Source of the DNA: Numida meleagris
Lineage: Eukaryota; Chordata; Aves; Galliformes; Numididae
Length of the DNA stretch: 64,000 bases
Reading direction: 5' to 3'
NCBI RefSeq assembly: GCF_002078875.1
Contig: NC_034409.1
Span: 101,242,679-101,306,678 of the forward strand
The notes beneath the pieces were generated by a model. It saw only the letters and a list, made by a program, of their open reading frames with translations, had not been told where the DNA came from and ran no database searches. This document shows positions 59,218 through 64,000 of the stretch, piece after piece. Position 1 is the first letter of the stretch. Each line of letters starts with the position of its first letter. A program made the position numbers and the translations under genes.

Positions 59218-62200
59218 GTGGACTTGATAAGTCAAAAGTACTAAATTAAATTTAATTTGTTATGATGCATTATCAGGAACCAAATAGATTACAACTGAAT
59301 AAAATTGTGCCTCTGTCAAACTAGCTATCAAAATCTGATTAGCTATCAGTTTAATTCTTCTAAATCAAACCAGAACATGTGATAGCAGCCTTCAGAACTG
59401 TGGTTTTTTTTTGTTTGTTTGTATAAGAAAATAGCTACCAGGAAAAAATAAGAAGGAGAATTTGTATTACTATTTGCTTTGTACTTGCTGACAATTAATT
59501 GCATTATTATGAATACTATGACCATATTTTTACTCTGTATCAGGCAGGCTTTGTAAGGAAGTAGAACTGTAAAACAGTTTACTCCAGCGAGGAATTATTT
59601 TCTCTATACTATATATATTCTGACATCTTTCAGCATTTAATATTCAGTCATCTCAGAGGCTGATAAATTTTCTTTCCTACTTCTTTTTCAGGAGGAACAT
59701 TTCATGCCTATTAAACTAATATGGAAGAATAAAAATTAAAAAAATATCCCTGAACAAGCAAGGAGTGCAAGGAGTAGGAATCACCAGGAAACTATTCATA
59801 GATATGAGTTTATTAGCAAGAGTCTGCACCATTACATGACTAACATTCTCAACATTTCTAACCTGCATCATACAGCAAACACACAGAAAAAATAGCTTCC
59901 AGAGAGAGGTAAAAGCATGACATATTTTTAAAAATGACCCAATTTTCAGTCAACCCAAGCTAAAGCACAGCATGAGAGCATATATGAGGTATCCAGAGAA
60001 TAGAATGCTGGATAGATCTGGCTTCCTGATACCTCCCCAGAGTATTTCAAACAGGCAAGGACATGAACTAATCTGGCCTACTATACATGCAGTGACTTTA
60101 TCCACAGTTAAATAACAGAGGGTATAAAAATGTAACTCAGGATTTCTGCCAGCTAATAACTGACATATTATTCCATTTTGTATTTTCCCGAGGGCATTGG
60201 CACTTCATTTGTCAAAGACAGCTTCATTTTATAACCAAGTTATTTTATGCTTAAACTTTTCCACACAAATATATCCTATAAAAGAAAGAGGCTACCTATC
60301 TTCTCTTCCCCTACTGGTGAACTCTCCTAAATGAAAAAATTTGATATCTGATGTAACACACAAGTATTTGGACTCTTAGTTATGTATCAACATATAGTAG
60401 ATATTAAAAGTGTTGGGAAATGAAAAGGTAGTTTGTATTGGACATGGTAAAGAAGCAGAAATATAATTTCTAGCCCCCAAGAACTCAGTCTTGCTTCTCA
60501 GGTCACAATAAGGGAATGAGACAAAAGAAAGAATACATTCAAGTAAAGTTAGAAGGAAAAACAGGTCGCCAATTACCTGAAAGGAAGCCTCCTAACTCTT
60601 GAATATAATAGTGTTTAGTTTTGGTAGTGGTTTAAAGGTGGAGGGAAGTGGTGAAAGAGGTGGATTTCTTTGTGTTTTTCAAGAAATTAATGAGTTAATG
60701 CAGTGGCTTTATGACTTAAAGGCTCAGAGCTTAAGATGAGCCTATAGTATGTGATAGAAGATCTGTGTGGCAAGAATCAGATGTATTAAGATTTGTACAT
60801 TCACATGTATTTGCTGAAGAAAAAGATGGATATCCTTCCTATTTAGTGGTTACGTAACTTCTTACTGCCCCTGAACAATTGTTGCCTCTCCCAGTTGATG
60901 CTGTGTGCATTACATAGATGTGCAGTGCTTTGCTATTACTTAGGGATTAAAATATGTAAGTTCAGACATGATTCGGCTTCCTCCACAGCTGCAAGTAAAA
61001 ATTTTCCATTATTACTATTTTTTTTTCCTGTGCAAGTGGTGGTTTTAATGTTCTTACCACATTGTAAACACCCAGCTTACAAAACAGAAGGATGACTAAA
61101 ATGATGACAACAGCTCTTTGCAATGGGAGGTAAAGAAAATGCTATATCTGGGAGAAAATAAAAATATTTCTCTTAAGGAATTCTCAAACAAGGAGCTTAA
61201 AGGTCAACTCAGCTAGGATGAGAGAGATTCTAGCTATCTACAGTGATTACTTCTTTCCTTTAATGTCTATTTAAAGGGGATTTTAAAGTGATTTCGTCTA
61301 ACACCTCTTAACAAAGGGATCAGTGCCTCCTTTATTTTTGTTTAAAAAATAAACATTGCACTTGTTTTTGCTGTTTTAACAAATGCAAACTGAGAATAAG
61401 ATCGAATGTTGAATTCAGATACTTTTGCCTTGAAAATCTTAAAAATCTTACATTTTCAGAACAAATCATCTTCAAATAGATTTTAAAAGCCAGTCAGTCA
61501 GATTAGTTATCTTTCACAGAACACAAATACCAGCACTTGCAAAGAACAGTGTATGTGTACACTAAGAAATAACTACCTTCACACCTATCTTACCAAAAGT
61601 CACTGCTCCTCCTTCACTGATGCCTTGAAACCATGCCAAATTAAGAAATTACTGTTCATCTCAGACAGGTATTAGGGCTAACTTTTACAAGCTTGTGCCT
61701 TTTTTAAAAGCAGTTGAAATACTTTGCAGGTCTGTATCCATATGAGGCATGATATGTGGCAGATTTTCAAGAAACTAGTGGCCATAGCACAAAATTACTC
61801 AGGAAATCTGAGAGGAGGAAAGAAAATTGTTGCATATTGGAAAAAGACTTTAACATTTCTTCAGAGAAGAATCCTCAAGTGCTGTTTACAGAAATTGAAG
61901 CAATAGTTTTGCTTGTCTTTTCAAAACAAGCTAAAGATGACGTTCTTCAGGCTCTCTGAACCCTAACAGCCTCAGGAGCCAAAAAGTTTAGACTCATCCC
62001 ATGGCTGGAAATCTGGCTCCAGACAGGAAAACTGTTGGTGAAGTAGGCAAGTTTCCATGGAAACCTGCCTAGATTCTGTCAAAAGTAACTAAGAAAAATG
62101 AAGTTGTTCCCACAGAATGTTTTGATGATACTGAATCAGCATTTTTTTCAAACAGTTACATTAATAAACTACCTAGATTTGTAACTGGGGACTAGTTTTG

Positions 62201-62343
62201 AAAGACTGACTTAATGTGGAGCAACACATTGTGATCTCAAAGAAAGCAAATGAGACTGTGCTGATTTTCTTATCAGGAGTTAATCCCCCAAGCCATGTAT
62301 TTTTTCCATCTGAGTGAAACATTGACACTCTTTTAATGTATAC
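59218..62343. other. AT-rich DNA, no gene recognised
   Basis: 3.1 kb with no element or gene that I can support. Open frames are at most 67 codons. Confidence 0.55.
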
Positions 62344-62925
62344 ATAGAATCATAGAATGGCTTGAGTTGGAAGGAACCCTGAAGATCATCTTGTTCCAAC
62401 CTTCCTGCAACAGGCAGGGGCACCTCCCATTAGACAAGGTTGCTCAACCCTGCCTGGCTTTGAATGCCTTCAGGGAGGGGCAACCTGTTCCAGTGTCTCA
62501 CTACCCTCACAATAAAAAATTTCTTCCTAATATCTAGTCTAAATCTACCCTCTTCCTGTTTAAAACCATTTCCCCTCATCCTGTTGCTACATGCCCTTAT
62601 AAAAAGTCCCTCCCCAGCTTTCCTGTAGGCCCCTTCAGGTACTGGAAGGCCGCTGGAAGGTCCCCCTGGACCCTTCTCTTCTCCCAGCTGAAGAGCCCCA
62701 GCTCTCTGAGCCTGTCCCCATAGGGGAGGTGCTCCAGCCCCCGATCATCTTCATGGCCCTCCTCTGGACCTGCTCTAACAGCTCCATGTCCTTTTTGTGC
62801 TAGGGGCTCCAGAACTGGATGCAGTACTCCAGGTGGGGTCTCACAAGAGCAGAGAAGAGGGGCAGAATCACCTCCCTCGACCTGCTGGTCACGCTTCTCT
62901 CGATGAAATCCAGGAAATGGTTGGC
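62344..62925 (-). repeat. CR1 LINE, minus strand, 5'-truncated
   Basis: The plus strand starts with the inverted tail catagaatcatagaatggct, then the 3' UTR and ORF2 C-terminus. On the minus strand [20 protein letters not shown] and [20 protein letters not shown] are readable. It ends at gaaatggttggc near 62925. The 3' UTR (ttccaaccttcctgcaacag, ggttgctcaaccctgcctgg) differs from the other minus-strand copies, so this is another subfamily. The copy is inactive. Confidence 0.95.
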
Positions 62926-64000
62926 AGTGCACATTTAATATAAAGGCATGTGTGTATATACATACACTTGCATAAAGTTGCATAAACCCACTTCAAACTT
63001 TCAGTTCCTAGGCTTCAGCATTACATTTGCTTATATATTACTATTAATTCAGTGCCTCTAAAGAGATTTCTGAGACTAGATAAAATAGTTAAATTAATCA
63101 TTTGAAGAGCCTGCATACTGACTGAATACCAGTCAAAGACTTTAACATGTTATTCCATGATAGAGCTTTTAAACAGCATAACAAAATAGATGCACCTTTG
63201 ATAAAGAGAAAAAAAAAACAGACAGAGATCTCAGTGTTTCAGGAAAATATTAGCAAATTCAGTGTTAGTATTTTGAGGTAGAGGGAGGTGCACAGAGTGT
63301 GTTAAAGGCTAAAACACTGGCACTTAAAGTTGCATTACCTTAGTGACTAGACTTTACCATGATGAAGCGCAGAGCAGCAACAGATGATAGGCCACATTTA
63401 TCACTAGAAAACACAAGAATTAAATTTTGTCTGCTGAAAATGCTGGCTGTGTTTATCACATCCTTTAAATGGAAAGCATGCACTTGGGGTGCATGCAATA
63501 GCAGTAATATGATAAGTGCCTCATTTGTAATTTATATCCTTGAATATCACAGATGGAGACCTCAGGAAGTACAGTTTGTCTCACAGTTAGGCTTTCCAAT
63601 ATTCATGTATTTTGCTTGCAGGAAAGATTACAAAATGATTATCCTGACATGAATTCTCACAACTCTGCAATGTACAGATCTTTATCATTCCATTTACTTA
63701 AAGAAAATGTGAGTGTGGATTTCTTTCCACAGGGTTTTTTGTTTGTTTGTTTCTCTTTGTGGGTGGGGTGATGGGAGGTAAAATTAGATTTTACCACCAT
63801 GCAATTTACACATTCTACACCTGAGAACCTCCAGGGCATGTTCTGTAACATATTGCGTTCCTGGGTGCTAGCTTTACTTTAGGTGATAAAGAGGAGGCAC
63901 TTGCATGGCCTGCAGTCTTTGTGTATTAATAATCATGAAAGAATGAAAGTTAACTTTAAGATTTCAAATTGTGGGTTTTCTTTTTTCTACTAGTAAAATT
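62926..64000. other. AT-rich DNA to window end, no gene recognised
   Basis: Frames of 97 and 72 codons at 63359-63771 overlap in different phases and have random composition. A (TTTG)n run lies at about 63736-63752. Nothing else recognised. Confidence 0.55.

Noticed and set aside
63359..63851. Overlapping frames near the right edge as a small gene
   Set aside because: Three different frames, random composition, no start or splice context.
1..64000. CRISPR arrays, operons, tRNA or rRNA genes, phage or plasmid modules
   Set aside because: None visible. Sequence style and CR1 content are those of a vertebrate (bird) nuclear genome.

Overview
The window looks like intergenic DNA, or the inside of a very long intron, from a bird genome. 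It is AT-rich and holds no gene that I can recognise. Nearly every recognisable element is a CR1 LINE retrotransposon copy. Most copies are 5'-truncated, and the 3' ends of the younger ones carry the (ATTCTATG)n-type tail seen in bird and reptile CR1. No SINE or DNA transposon is visible. Sparse repeats of almost only CR1 point to a bird. The shape of the CR1 3' ends makes a galliform or close relative likely, but that is inference. Two runs of N (90 and 100 bases) show a draft assembly.

Layout: 1-2.7 kb holds three plus-strand CR1 copies. The third carries a broken reverse-transcriptase reading frame with [13 protein letters not shown] and FADDTKLGG motifs. From 2.7 to 12 kb the DNA is repeat-poor, with one exon-like segment at 6257-6331. 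At 12.0-12.9 kb a long pyrimidine microsatellite, broken by an assembly gap, abuts a CR1 copy. Two minus-strand CR1 copies lie at 15.6-16.6 and 18.8-19.6 kb. A CR1 fragment that has lost its 3' end and contains a perfect 13-bp-arm hairpin lies at 24.0-24.5 kb. The most complex interval is 30.5-32.2 kb: a small minus-strand reading frame, a GC-rich block with a TATA-like motif, an assembly gap, a CR1 piece from the middle of ORF2, and a second CR1 3' piece. Older CR1 copies occur at 35.9-36.4, 38.9-39.4 and 49.7-49.9 kb. At 40.6-41.4 kb a CR1 lies inside what looks like an older LTR. Two further plus-strand CR1 copies sit at 45.4 and 46.0-46.6 kb. From 46.6 to 64 kb the DNA is very repeat-poor, with two short tandem duplications, one ancient CR1 remnant, one exon-like segment and CR1 copies at 59.1 and 62.3-62.9 kb.

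There is no operon-like or pathway-like set of genes and no evidence of a novel multi-gene system. The reading frames outside CR1 are short and within what AT-rich DNA gives by chance. A few with splice-site-like borders are recorded at low confidence. The items most worth checking are the exon-like segment at 6257-6331, the GC-rich block next to the gap at 31.17 kb, the CR1 nested in an LTR at 40.6-41.4 kb, the hairpin at 24061-24090, and the low repeat content of 46.6-59 kb.
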